Positions 39,693 to 47,922 of a stretch of 47,922 nt of DNA are shown here, piece after piece; positions within the stretch are counted from its first letter, which is position 1; each line of letters begins with the position of its first letter. A program made the translations under genes and the position numbers. Location: the NCBI RefSeq assembly GCF_006636215.1, contig NZ_VIFM01000062.1, forward strand, positions 1-47,922, in the 5' to 3' direction. The notes beneath the pieces are model-generated. The model saw only the letters and a list, made by a program, of their open reading frames with translations. It was not told the origin of the DNA and made no database searches. Origin of the DNA: Myxococcus llanfairpwllgwyngyllgogerychwyrndrobwllllantysiliogogogochensis (GTDB lineage Bacteria > Myxococcota > Myxococcia > Myxococcales > Myxococcaceae).

Positions 39693-41320
39693 AACCCTTC
39701 CACCTGCCGCTCCTCCTCCTGGCGCTCGGAGGGGCCACCCTCGCCTCCGCCCAGCCGGACGCCCGCTTCGACGTGCAGTTGTTCCGCCCGTCCGCGGCGC
39801 CGCAGGACCTGGTTGTCGTCACCCAGTCCCGTCCGCTGTCACACATGTCCGTGGCCTTCGGGCCGTACTTCAGCTACTCGCTCAACCCCCTCACGCTGGT
39901 GCCCGAGGGCGGAGACCTCGAGAAGATCAGCCTGGTGGGCAACCGCCTCCAGCTCGACGTCATGGCCATGGTGGGCCTGTTCGACTGGGGCGAGATTGGC
40001 GTGGACCTGCCGCTCATCCTCGCCCAGGGCGGACAGAACCTGGAGGTCATCGGCACCGAGGGAAGCGTGGAGAGCTTCGTGCTCGGTGACCTGCGCCTCT
40101 CCGGCAAGGTGGCCATCCCGGGCCTTCGCCGTCCCGCCGAGGGCAAGGGCTGGGGCGCCGCGCTGACGCTCAACGTGTCCTTCCCCACGGGCGCGCAGGA
40201 CGCGTTCGCCGGCGAGGGCGAGATGACGTGGGCCCCCGGGCTCGTGCTGGACTACCGCTTCGGCAACGGCATCCTGCTCGCGTTCAACGGCGGCTTCTGG
40301 AAGCGGCCGGACCGCGTGTTCGACGGCGTGGCGCTGGGTGACATGGCGCCCTTCGGCCTCGGCACCGAGGTGCCCATCCTCCGAGGCAGTGGCATCACCG
40401 CGCTCGCCATGGTGAACGGCGCGGTGGGATTGAAGAAGGCGCCTGGAACGGAGCGGCAGATTCCCGCGGAGCTGCTCGTCGGCCTGCGCTGGTACAGCTC
40501 CACCGGCGTGACGTTCACCTTCGGCGGAGGCGCGGGCTGTGGCTGCTCGCTCGCGTCGCCCACGCTGAGCTTCTTCACGTCCATCATCTGGATTCCGGCG
40601 AAGACGCGCGAGTGGGAGGCGCTGGAGCGCTTCAAGGAGCCGCCCGAGCCGGCACCGCCGCCTCCTCCGCCGGTGGACCCGGATGGCGACTCGGTGATTG
40701 GCGTGGGCGACAAGTGCCCGGAGGTGCCCGGCCCCGTGGAGAACGCGGGCTGCCCGGACACAGACCGCGACGGCGACGGCACCGTGGACCGGCTCGACAG
40801 GTGCGCGGACCAGCCGGCGGGAAGCCGGGGCCGCGATGGCTGCCCGCTCGCGCGCCGCGACGGGAACAAGATTGTCATCCTGGAGCAGGTGAACTTCGCC
40901 ACGGACCAGGACGTCATCCTCTCCGAGTCCTTCCCGATTCTGGAGGAGGTCGCCCGGGTGATGAACGAGAACCCGGAGATGGACCGGGTGTTGGTGGAAG
41001 GCCACACGGATGCTCGCGCGAGCGATGCATACAACCTGGACCTGTCGCGTCGGCGTGCGTCCAGCGTGATGCGCTTCCTCATCCAGAGCGGCGTGGCGGC
41101 GGAGCGGGTGTGTTCGCAGGGCTTCGGTCGCAGCCGGCCACTGTCCGACAACGCGACGGAAGAAGGCATGGCGCTCAACCGCCGCGTCGACTTCACCATC
41201 CAACCGCCCAGCGATGGCCCGCGTCCGCCCTGCCCCGAGGACCCGTCCGAAAAGAAGGGCAAGCGCCCCCGTACGAAGGCACCGAGCCCCAAGGCCAGCC
41301 CCGCCGCGCCGAAGCCGTAA
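39689..41320 (+). CDS. traB: TraB, OmpA-domain partner of TraA
   Basis: A 543-residue outer-membrane protein whose ATG overlaps the traA stop (ATGA). It begins with a signal peptide (MKPFHLPLLLLALGGATLASA, about 21 residues), then a beta-barrel-like region (about 22-310) with alternating hydrophobic strands, a Pro-rich link (residues about 320-330), and a calcium-binding thrombospondin-type-3-like stretch (DPDGDSVIGVGDKCP, DTDRDGDGTVD). The C-terminal OmpA domain (about 395-510) contains VNFATDQDVILSESFPIL, VEGHTDARASDAYN (E437-GHTD) and NRRVDFTI, which bind peptidoglycan. TraB is required with TraA for outer-membrane exchange, both donor and recipient needing the pair. A basic Lys/Pro tail ends the protein. 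Confidence 0.92.
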   Translation: MKPFHLPLLLLALGGATLASAQPDARFDVQLFRPSAAPQDLVVVTQSRPLSHMSVAFGPYFSYSLNPLTLVPEGGDLEKISLVGNRLQLDVMAMVGLFDWGEIGVDLPLILAQGGQNLEVIGTEGSVESFVLGDLRLSGKVAIPGLRRPAEGKGWGAALTLNVSFPTGAQDAFAGEGEMTWAPGLVLDYRFGNGILLAFNGGFWKRPDRVFDGVALGDMAPFGLGTEVPILRGSGITALAMVNGAVGLKKAPGTERQIPAELLVGLRWYSSTGVTFTFGGGAGCGCSLASPTLSFFTSIIWIPAKTREWEALERFKEPPEPAPPPPPPVDPDGDSVIGVGDKCPEVPGPVENAGCPDTDRDGDGTVDRLDRCADQPAGSRGRDGCPLARRDGNKIVILEQVNFATDQDVILSESFPILEEVARVMNENPEMDRVLVEGHTDARASDAYNLDLSRRRASSVMRFLIQSGVAAERVCSQGFGRSRPLSDNATEEGMALNRRVDFTIQPPSDGPRPPCPEDPSEKKGKRPRTKAPSPKASPAAPKP

Positions 41321-41363
41321 GCGCGGCGGCACGGGCTCCGACAGCATCTGCCGCACGCCGCGC
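41321..41363. terminator. Weak long-loop inverted repeat after traB
   Basis: GCGCGGCG (41321-41328), directly after the traB stop, is complementary to CGCCGCGC (41356-41363), leaving a 27-base loop in which GGC/GCC pairs are also possible. It lies in the 137-base convergent gap between traB and the Big_2 lipoprotein gene. No T-run follows in either direction. Confidence 0.25.
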
Positions 41364-41457
41364 CCCTCAGCGAGGCGTCACGAACGACTCGCGCGCACGC
41401 GGAAGCCGCCGGCATCCACGGCACAGGCGGTCTCCACCGAAGGGCCCCGCTCCACCG

Positions 41458-42291
41458 TCAGGGAACGACGAACTCCGCGGCGGAGCGGCGGCGACCGGCG
41501 ACAACGGAGACCACCGCGCGCCCCTGCCCCACCGCCGTCACCCGGCCGTCCTGGGACACCGACACCACGGCTGCGTCCGACGTGAACCACTCCAGCGGCA
41601 CGCTGTCGAGCACCACGCCGTTGCGATTGAAGGCCCGCGCCAGGAGCAACACCGACTGCCCCGGACGCTGGAACTGATGGTGGGTGAGGTTGAGGCCCAG
41701 GCGCGCGAAGTCCGCGGGCACCACCTGGACGGCGATGTGCCGGGCCAGATGCCCCAGGCTCGCGCTCACCGTGGCCGAGCCGGGCTTCACCGCCACCAAC
41801 TGTCCCTCCTCCACCCGCGCGACCGACTCGTCCGACGAACGGAACTCCGGCACGGCATCAGGAAGCGATGCGCCCTGCTCATTGCGCGCCACCACGCGCA
41901 TCTTGATGACGCGGCCCACTTCCATGAAGTCGGCGCCCGGCGCGCGCACATCCAACGAGTTCAGGATGATCAGGTCCAACGGCAGGGCCTCACGCACCTT
42001 GCCCCCCGTCACGCCGATGACCGTCTTGCCGGACTTGCGCACCGTCACCACGCCGTCCTGCACCAGCGCCACATCCGTCGCGGAGCTGGTCCACCGCAGC
42101 TTCGGCTCGGACATGCGCTGACCCTCGGCATCGAGGACCGTGTAGTCCAACTTCACGTTCTGCCCCGGCGTGCGCAGGAACTTCGACTCCAGCGGCTGGA
42201 AGGTCAGGGACTCGGGCGACGGCCCACATGCGCCCAAGAGGCCGAGCGCGAGAACAAGCACGGAACGAAATAGGAAACGCGGCGTCTTCAC
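41458..42291 (-). CDS. Lipoprotein with Big_2-type Ig-like repeats
   Basis: A 277-residue lipoprotein. GTG 42291 is chosen, since it gives VKTPRFLFRSVLVLALGLLGAC with Cys22; a TTG at 42309 would add six residues. The mature part has about three bacterial Ig-like (Big_2) repeats, each ending with the strand pair 'VARVEEGQLVAVKPGSATVSAS' or 'VVSVSQDGRVTAVGQGRAVVSVVAG', and 'DVALVQDGVVTVRKSGKTVIGV'. Such domains occur in surface adhesins and envelope scaffold proteins. It is convergent with traB. No enzyme motif. Confidence 0.82.
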   Translation of the reverse strand: MKTPRFLFRSVLVLALGLLGACGPSPESLTFQPLESKFLRTPGQNVKLDYTVLDAEGQRMSEPKLRWTSSATDVALVQDGVVTVRKSGKTVIGVTGGKVREALPLDLIILNSLDVRAPGADFMEVGRVIKMRVVARNEQGASLPDAVPEFRSSDESVARVEEGQLVAVKPGSATVSASLGHLARHIAVQVVPADFARLGLNLTHHQFQRPGQSVLLLARAFNRNGVVLDSVPLEWFTSDAAVVSVSQDGRVTAVGQGRAVVSVVAGRRRSAAEFVVP

Positions 42292-42448
42292 GGCGGCGGA
42301 GACAGACAACGAAGCGGGGTGGGAGTAGCGCCCATTTTAACCACGCCCCTCGCCCCACGTGTGAACCGCGAGGCCCTCTTCTCACGGCCTCCGCGCCCGA
42401 TGCCGTCCGCAAGGCACTCGTCCAGACAGGCGGTATCCGCTCGCCCCC

Positions 42449-43798
42449 TCAGGAGAAGAGGAAGTGGGGGACGTTGAAGTCACTCTCGGTGGAATCGAGG
42501 GACGCGACGATGTTGAGCCGCTGCCCGGGCTCCGCGAGGTCGACGACGTAGTCCGCCTTCGTCTTCCCTGCCCCCTGGATGACCCGGACGCGGGGTCTGG
42601 CTGCCTGCGCCGAATCCGTGGGCACATCCATCACCACGCCCAACTGCCCCCCAGACAGGCGCACCAGCGTCCCCACCGGGTAGAAGCCGGCCACCGCGGT
42701 GAACAGGCGGACCACCCTCGCATCGAACCGGGTGCCCGCCCGGTGGGTGATGAGCCGCAGCGCCGTGTCCGGTGCCAGCCCAGGATGAGGCGGCGCCGGA
42801 AACGTCAGCAGGTCGAAGGCACAGGGCACCGCGAGCAGCCGCCCCGCCAACCCCACCGGCCGCTGCACCGGTCCACTCCACGCCGGCTGGAGGCAGTCGT
42901 GCGCGGCCACGACACGCTCCAGGCGACTGGCGTCCAACGGGCGCTGCAACAGCCGGAGCGCCGTCTTCAGCGGGCCCCGCCGCGCCAGCAACTCATGGGA
43001 GGCGCGGTCGAACTCCTGCTCCGGCGCGAGCGTGGTGGCCCCCCGCCCCAGGTCATGGAACAGCCCGCTGAGGGCCAGGTCCAACTGCTGCGCGCGCGAC
43101 AGCCCCATCCGCCGCGCCATCAACAGCGACAGCACCGCCACCGCCGCTCCGTGCTGCCCCCCATCCACGTCTGTCCGGCGAAAGCGCGTGAGGCCCACCA
43201 GGAGCGACTCGTGGCCCACGGAGGACTCGGCCAGGCGCAACAGCACGCGGCGGAAGCGCTCGACGCGCACCTGCCCCTGCGAGGTGATGACATGCTTGAG
43301 GAGGACGACGAGCCGCGCGTAGTAGCGGAGCATCACCTCGCGCGGGGTCAGCACGTTCGTGGACGACAACACGTCGCGCAGGCGGATGGGCCCCAGCTTC
43401 TCCTGGAGGATGGCCTGCGGCTTCTGCGCGCGCCGGTGCTTCTGGAAGGCGACGAGGAAGGCCCGCAGGTGCTCACGCCGCAGGCCCGAGCCGAAGGAGA
43501 TTTCCTGCACCTGGAGATGCTCCAGATAGCGCCGCAGCGAGACGGCCGTCTCCAGATGCTCCTCACCCAGCTTCATCCTCGCGCCATTGAGGAAGGGGAT
43601 GCCGCCCACGCACTGGAGCTCCACTGACTTCTGTCCCCGCAGCTCCGCGTCCAGCAGCGAACCCAGCTCCTCGAGCGCCTCCTTCACGCCCGCGTTGTCC
43701 ACGTCGTGCAAGGACACCGTGTTCAGACACCGAACGACGACGCCCATGAGCCTCGGGCCCACCTGTGCCGCGTCCTCCCGTGTCGTCGACGTGTCCAT
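42449..43798 (-). CDS. HD-domain protein, HD-GYP-like but lacking the GYP motif
   Basis: A 449-residue protein. Residues about 10-120 are an alpha/beta N-terminal domain (KSVELQCVGGIPFLNGARMKLGEEHLETAVSLRRYLEHLQVQEISF). Residues about 180-360 hold an HD-type helical domain with LFHDLGRG, but the HHExxDGxGYP motif position reads VVAAHDCLQPAWSG, so cyclic-di-GMP hydrolysis is doubtful. The C-terminal part keeps the family end GTRFDARVVRLFTAVAGFYPVGTLVRLSGGQLGVVMD. It may act as a cyclic-dinucleotide binding or protein-interaction module. The next minus-strand gene upstream, 33 bases away, shares its N-terminal domain pattern. Cytosolic. Confidence 0.8.
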   Translation of the reverse strand: MDTSTTREDAAQVGPRLMGVVVRCLNTVSLHDVDNAGVKEALEELGSLLDAELRGQKSVELQCVGGIPFLNGARMKLGEEHLETAVSLRRYLEHLQVQEISFGSGLRREHLRAFLVAFQKHRRAQKPQAILQEKLGPIRLRDVLSSTNVLTPREVMLRYYARLVVLLKHVITSQGQVRVERFRRVLLRLAESSVGHESLLVGLTRFRRTDVDGGQHGAAVAVLSLLMARRMGLSRAQQLDLALSGLFHDLGRGATTLAPEQEFDRASHELLARRGPLKTALRLLQRPLDASRLERVVAAHDCLQPAWSGPVQRPVGLAGRLLAVPCAFDLLTFPAPPHPGLAPDTALRLITHRAGTRFDARVVRLFTAVAGFYPVGTLVRLSGGQLGVVMDVPTDSAQAARPRVRVIQGAGKTKADYVVDLAEPGQRLNIVASLDSTESDFNVPHFLFS

Positions 43799-43831
43799 GT
43801 CTCCGCGTCCCCCGACGTCCGTCCGTCGGCT

Positions 43832-45568
43832 TCAGCCCACCGGGGCCAGTTGCGCCAGCGCTTCCCGACAGGCCTGTTTCAGATTGCGCGGCGCGAAGAG
43901 CTTGTTCGCCACCGCCTCCAACAACGGCCGGGCCCTCGGGTCTCCGAGGATGCCGATGCAGCGCGCGCAGTGGGTCTTCAGCTCGATGTCCTGCGCTCGC
44001 TCGAAGGAAGAGCGCAGCGCAGCGCCAGCGATGGGGCCTCCCAGGTCCGCGAGCGCGCGCAGCACCGCCATGCGCTCGCGCAGCTCCATCCGCGCATCGA
44101 GCCGGGACACCAACGGCCCCACCGCCGCATCCACGCCGTAGCGCACCAGCAACACGAGCGCCGCGCCACGCACTCCCACCGCGGGGTCCGCCAGGAGCTT
44201 CAGGAGCGGCGAGCGCTGGGCCTCCACGTCGCGAGGACTCAGCCGGGACAGCAGCGCCGCGCGAACCTCCGGTCGGGGATGTCCCAGCAGGGCCGCCGTC
44301 AACGGCAGCGACTCCGGTCCCGACTCGCGCAGGAACTGCACCCAGTCCAGGTCCGCCTCGCCCAGGGACGAGGCCCGCGCCACCAGGATGTTCAGCGAAA
44401 TGCCCCGGCGCACGAGCAGCTTCGCCAGGGCCCCACGGGCCTCGGGTGAGGGCAGCTCGAAGAGCAGGTCCGTGGCGCCCTGGAGCGCATCCCGAGGCAG
44501 CGCGCTCAACAACTCCAACACGCGCAGCAGCAAGCCCGGCTGGGCGGTGGCCTGGGCCAGCGCGAAGCGCGTCTTCTCCCGGAAGAACAGCCGCGTGACG
44601 GCATAGAGGTCCGGCGTGCGCGCGCCCGAGGCCCGGGCATCCCGCGTCATGCCCTGCACCACCTGCGACAGCTCCGCCCAGCGGCCATTCGAGACGAGGC
44701 CGGAGAGCAGCTCCTCCATCCACGCCAGGAGCTCCGAGCGCTCCTCCTCGCGACACACCGCGAGCAGGCCCCACACCACCCACAGGCTCCGCTCGTGCAC
44801 GCCTTCGCCGCCCCGCTCGCGCTCCAGCAGGGCTCGCAGCTCCGCCAGCTCCGTGTCGCTCGCGCCCGCGAAGGCCGGTGCTCCGGAGCGCACCAGGTCC
44901 TGTGCGCTGACGGGGGCCAGCACCTCCGCCTCCAGTCGCGCCAGCCACTCGTCATGTCCCACGGGCCGACGGCGGCCGGAGCCCGAGGCCTGGCGCCGCG
45001 TGAGCTCCGCGAAGAGCTGCTCCTCGCGCTCGGCCAACTGGGCCTCGGCCTGCGCGGACTCGCCCGTCTCCGCCGACGCGGGCACCTCCGCGACGACGAG
45101 CTCGATGTCCTCGAAGCCCCGCTCCCAGAACCACGTATAGAAGTCGTACTCCGGAGGCAGCGTGCGCTGTATCGCGCGGTGCCACATCCCCAGGAAGGCG
45201 CTCAGCTCCTCCGAATCCAAACCCGGTTGCAGCAGCACTTCCTGTACACCTTCCAGGAAGAGGGGCCGAGTCACCGAGTCCTTCGCGGACGCCGACTCCA
45301 CGAGCACCACGTCTCCCAGGAGCAGCGCCGAGGAGCGAACGTGCAGCACCACCGCCTCGCTCGTCACCTCGTGGTAGCGCCGCACCGCTTCGCTCAATCG
45401 CTGTTGGACCTCCACCAGCGCGGCATGCCCCTCCGCGTAGAAGCGATAGGCACCCAGCACCTTGTTCAGCGCGTGGCCCACCTCCGTCGCGGCGTCCCCC
45501 GGCGAGAGCGCGGGCAACCCCACGGCGCCTGGAGCTATTGTCTGACCTCTGGAAGCGGGAGTGGGCAT
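43832..45568 (-). CDS. HEAT-repeat protein with a shared N-terminal domain
   Basis: A 578-residue protein. ATG 45568 is chosen; the frame is open upstream but the extra residues are low-complexity. Residues about 25-160 resemble the N-terminal domain of the neighbouring HD protein (same VxLxVxxxxxLLxG ... VQEVLLQPGLDSEELSAFLGMW layout). Residues about 190-300 are Glu/Arg-rich helices. Residues about 330-578 look like HEAT-type repeats: HPRPEVRAALLSRLSP, DPAVGVRGAALVLLVRYG, and DIELKTHCARCIGILGDPRARPLLEAVANKL. HEAT arrays bind proteins. No enzyme motif was seen. It probably belongs with the HD gene and the STAND-type gene on the same strand. Confidence 0.75.
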   Translation of the reverse strand: MPTPASRGQTIAPGAVGLPALSPGDAATEVGHALNKVLGAYRFYAEGHAALVEVQQRLSEAVRRYHEVTSEAVVLHVRSSALLLGDVVLVESASAKDSVTRPLFLEGVQEVLLQPGLDSEELSAFLGMWHRAIQRTLPPEYDFYTWFWERGFEDIELVVAEVPASAETGESAQAEAQLAEREEQLFAELTRRQASGSGRRRPVGHDEWLARLEAEVLAPVSAQDLVRSGAPAFAGASDTELAELRALLERERGGEGVHERSLWVVWGLLAVCREEERSELLAWMEELLSGLVSNGRWAELSQVVQGMTRDARASGARTPDLYAVTRLFFREKTRFALAQATAQPGLLLRVLELLSALPRDALQGATDLLFELPSPEARGALAKLLVRRGISLNILVARASSLGEADLDWVQFLRESGPESLPLTAALLGHPRPEVRAALLSRLSPRDVEAQRSPLLKLLADPAVGVRGAALVLLVRYGVDAAVGPLVSRLDARMELRERMAVLRALADLGGPIAGAALRSSFERAQDIELKTHCARCIGILGDPRARPLLEAVANKLFAPRNLKQACREALAQLAPVG

Positions 45569-45641
45569 GGCTGGCAATTCATTGGAGTCCCTCCACGACA
45601 CTAAAGCCAGAATCCAAGCACCACCAAATGAAGGTTGTCTT

Positions 45642-47922
45642 TCAAGAACGAGGCGCGTGGACGCCCAGCGCCACCAGGGCCTGGGTTGCCAGGGCTTCTC
45701 CCTCGCGCCACCCAGCGAGTCGGGCGCGCTCCCGGGCCCGCTCCAATCGCTCACGCGCCTCGTCTGCCCTGCCCCCCGCACCGAGCAGACGCCCCACGTT
45801 GTAGTGGATGCGCGCGGCCTCCTGCGCATCGCCCCCCTGCTCGGCCAGAACGAGCGCTCGCTCCAGTTCGGCGAGCGCCGCCGCGTGCTCACCTGCGAGG
45901 ACGCGCAGGCCCGCGAGGTTCGAGAGGGCGCGGGCCTGCCCCACGACATGGCCCGTGGCGCGAGCCTGCTCGGACGCGTGGGTGAAGCTGGCGCGAGCCT
46001 TCTCCGTCTGTTGGAGCCGGAGCTGGAGGCGACCCAGCAGGTTGAGGTGCTCCCAGTAGAAGTCCGACGCACGAGCGGGACGACCGCCCATGCGCTGGAA
46101 GGACTGTGTCAGCAAGTCCACAGCTCCAGCGATATCGCCCCGGGCCTCGCGGGCGCGGGCCTGTTCGCCCAGCACCCACGCCAGGACTTCCGGGTCCGCC
46201 GCGGCGACGGTGCGAATCGCCAGCAGGCGCGCCTCGGCGGCGGCGACGCGGCCGAGCTTCAAGTCCGCGGAAGCGACACGGCGCACCACCTCCGCGCGAG
46301 CGGCGGGCGACTCGGTATCGGGCAGCTTCTCCAGCCAGGGCGCGGCGAGCGGCTCCACGGCCGCGGGGTCCACCTGCGTCAGACAGGTGCACGCTCGCGT
46401 CAGCATGCCGAGCTGCCACAGTCGCGCGGCGGGCGTGGCTCCTGGGGCGTCTCCCATCGCGCGGCGGAAGTAGTCGGAGGCCGCGCGCCACTCGCCTCGC
46501 GCGGAAAGTCGCTCACCGGCGCGCTCGCAGGCCGCGGCGGCGCCAGGTGCGGCTGCGGCGAGCAGGTGGTCGGCCACGCGAACCTCGCGCGCGGGCTCGG
46601 CTGCGAAGGCATCCTGTGCCAGCACTTCCGCCAGCTCCTGATGCGAGCGACGCAGCGCGCTCGCCGGCAACCGCTCCAACAACACCTGACGCGAAAGCTC
46701 CTGCATGAAGCGCAGACACCCCGGCCGCTCCGCCACCTCCACGAGCCAGCCATCCGCGACGAGCAACTCCGCCGCATCCTCGACAGCGTCCTCGGCCGGG
46801 AGGGACGCGCGCACCAGCGCCGAAGGGAAGACGGAGCCCTCGACGGCGGCACGCGTGAGGAAGCGCTGGAGCTGCGGCGGCAGCAAGTCCAGACGGGCCC
46901 CCAGCGCGAGGCCAAGACTGTCGGGCAGCGCCGCTTCCCCGAGAGGCGCTGTCGCCTGCCAGGAGCCCCCCAGACGCTGCACGGCGCCGCGCTCGACCAG
47001 GGCCCGCATCAACTCCAGCGCGAAGGAGGGATTGCCCTGGGCACGCTCGACGACGAGCTTCTCCACCTCGGCGCTCGGAAGCGCCCCAAAGGCCGCACCC
47101 AGCAGGGCCCTCAGCTCTGGCCGAGGCATTCCCTCCAACACGGAGAGCGGCAGCGGGGCGAGCGCGACGGGCAGCACGTCCGGCACTGTCGTCGCGACCA
47201 GACCCACCCGCGAGCCAGGGGTGCTCAGCAGCGACACCAGCAATTCCAGCGAGGCCACGTCCGCGTGATGCACATCATCCACGAGCAGCAGCACGCCCCC
47301 GGGACGCGCGGCGCGCAGCAGCGTCTCCGTCACCGTCGCGTCGCCGGCCTGGAGTTGTCCCGACGGCCCGCCATGAGACAACCGCCGCCACAGCGCCGCG
47401 ACTTCCTGCGCGGAGAGCCCCAGCGCGCCGAGCGGCTGAAGCGGAGCGCCATCCGGCACCGGGCCCAGCGCGCGCGCCAGTCCCGTGAGCACCGAGCGCA
47501 TCAAACCCATCGCTCCCGCGCCGCGCAGGTCCTCCGCGCTGGTCCGCACCACACGCAGTGAGGCCACTTGGGAGGCGCTCTCGGCCACGGCCTCCAGCAG
47601 TCGGCTCTTTCCCACGCCCGCCGCGCCCGCGAAGAGCCTGACGCCCCCCTGCCCCGCGCGCACCGACTCCACCACGGCCCGCGCCGCGACCAGCGCATCC
47701 ACCCGTCCCACGAAGGGCACTCCGCGAACCACACCGCCCAGCCCCTCCACGCGCCACGCCGCGCCCGACGACACCGCTCGCTCCGCGCCGAAGCGCACTG
47801 CTTCCTCCAGCAGCACCTTCGCCGCCGCTCCCGCCAGCACCTCGCCCGGTGACGCGGCCTGAGCCAGCGCGGCGGACCGCTCCAGCCCCGCGCCCGTCAC
47901 CCGCCAGGGCACGCGCCCGCCC
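45642..47922 (-). CDS. Cyclase-type/STAND ATPase/TPR signalling protein, 5' end beyond window
   Basis: The frame runs off the right edge and covers 760 codons. The first 40 residues in the window (RVTGAGLERSAALAQAASPGEVLAGAAAKVLLEEAVRF) match the end of a class III nucleotide-cyclase domain, as found before STAND/AAA modules, so the upstream part outside the window is probably a cyclase and/or kinase. The ATPase has PFVGRVDAL, the P-loop AGAAGVGKSRLLEA, Walker B LLLVDDVHHAD and PLPLSVLEGM-type sensor text. The second half is TPR-like: EQARAREARGDIAGAVDLLTQSF, NLLGRLQLRLQQTEKARASF, and HYNVGRLLGAGGRADEARERLERAR. A regulatory signal-transduction protein; ligand unknown. Confidence 0.82.
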   Translation of the reverse strand, partial: GGRVPWRVTGAGLERSAALAQAASPGEVLAGAAAKVLLEEAVRFGAERAVSSGAAWRVEGLGGVVRGVPFVGRVDALVAARAVVESVRAGQGGVRLFAGAAGVGKSRLLEAVAESASQVASLRVVRTSAEDLRGAGAMGLMRSVLTGLARALGPVPDGAPLQPLGALGLSAQEVAALWRRLSHGGPSGQLQAGDATVTETLLRAARPGGVLLLVDDVHHADVASLELLVSLLSTPGSRVGLVATTVPDVLPVALAPLPLSVLEGMPRPELRALLGAAFGALPSAEVEKLVVERAQGNPSFALELMRALVERGAVQRLGGSWQATAPLGEAALPDSLGLALGARLDLLPPQLQRFLTRAAVEGSVFPSALVRASLPAEDAVEDAAELLVADGWLVEVAERPGCLRFMQELSRQVLLERLPASALRRSHQELAEVLAQDAFAAEPAREVRVADHLLAAAAPGAAAACERAGERLSARGEWRAASDYFRRAMGDAPGATPAARLWQLGMLTRACTCLTQVDPAAVEPLAAPWLEKLPDTESPAARAEVVRRVASADLKLGRVAAAEARLLAIRTVAAADPEVLAWVLGEQARAREARGDIAGAVDLLTQSFQRMGGRPARASDFYWEHLNLLGRLQLRLQQTEKARASFTHASEQARATGHVVGQARALSNLAGLRVLAGEHAAALAELERALVLAEQGGDAQEAARIHYNVGRLLGAGGRADEARERLERARERARLAGWREGEALATQALVALGVHAPRS

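Noticed and set aside
1..47922. tRNA, rRNA, transposase, integrase or phage genes
   Set aside because: None of their motifs was recognised on either strand; coding of the ordinary type covers nearly all of the window.

Overview
The window is high-GC DNA from a fruiting myxobacterium, most likely the Cystobacterineae (Myxococcus/Corallococcus/Archangium group). I infer this from the traAB outer-membrane-exchange locus (37446-41320), the many predicted lipoproteins with Cys-rich repeats, the IPT/TIG, vWA and pre-peptidase domains, a MYXO-CTERM-like tail on TraA, and the strong GC3 bias. No rRNA, tRNA, IS element, phage or CRISPR array was seen. One gene is cut at each end of the window.

Layout. 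1-2663: a cut lipoprotein gene, a textbook ydfG, and a membrane-anchored M23 peptidase, with clear stem-loops after the last two. 2753-5977: a tight four-gene operon with a small coiled-coil PhaE-like protein, a class III-type PHA synthase, an alpha/beta hydrolase and an R2K-type ATP-grasp enzyme. 6073-10460: a propeller-like lipoprotein gene, then on the minus strand a YhhQ transporter, a dihydroneopterin aldolase-cupin fusion overlapping a pteridine-reductase-type SDR, and a small secreted Asp/Arg/His-rich protein. 10595-19092: one minus-strand operon of five predicted lipoproteins (vWA; ASH/PKD/DUF2135-like; Cys-rich plus pre-peptidase; six IPT/TIG; Cys-rich), which looks like a cell-surface adhesion or recognition module of unknown function.

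19220-27195: a methyltransferase, an exported metallo-beta-lactamase-fold hydrolase paired with a Gre-family factor lacking the usual acidic finger tip, a decayed dienelactone hydrolase gene, a lipoprotein, a membrane protein whose 3' end overlaps the 3' end of a large DUF4105 envelope gene, and a Ser-rich membrane lipoprotein that starts the DUF4105 operon. 27691-34449: a LuxR-type regulator, a metallophosphatase, a thioredoxin-TPR lipoprotein, a dynamin-like GTPase and a DAC (DisA_N)-like sensor protein.

34450-37300 has visibly lower GC and carries a secreted endonuclease/exonuclease/phosphatase-family protein and a GT4 glycosyltransferase. It runs into the traA leader, which can form mutually exclusive stem-loops. 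traA (polymorphic kin-recognition receptor) and traB (beta-barrel/OmpA partner) overlap by ATGA. The window ends with minus-strand genes: a Big_2-type lipoprotein, a degenerate HD-GYP-like protein, a HEAT-type protein that seems to share its N-terminal domain with the HD protein, and a cut cyclase/STAND-ATPase/TPR signalling protein.

The best-understood system here is TraAB. The best candidates for undescribed biology are the five-lipoprotein operon, the PHA synthase/ATP-grasp operon, and the HD/HEAT/STAND cluster. Function calls rest on motifs read by eye; no database search was run.
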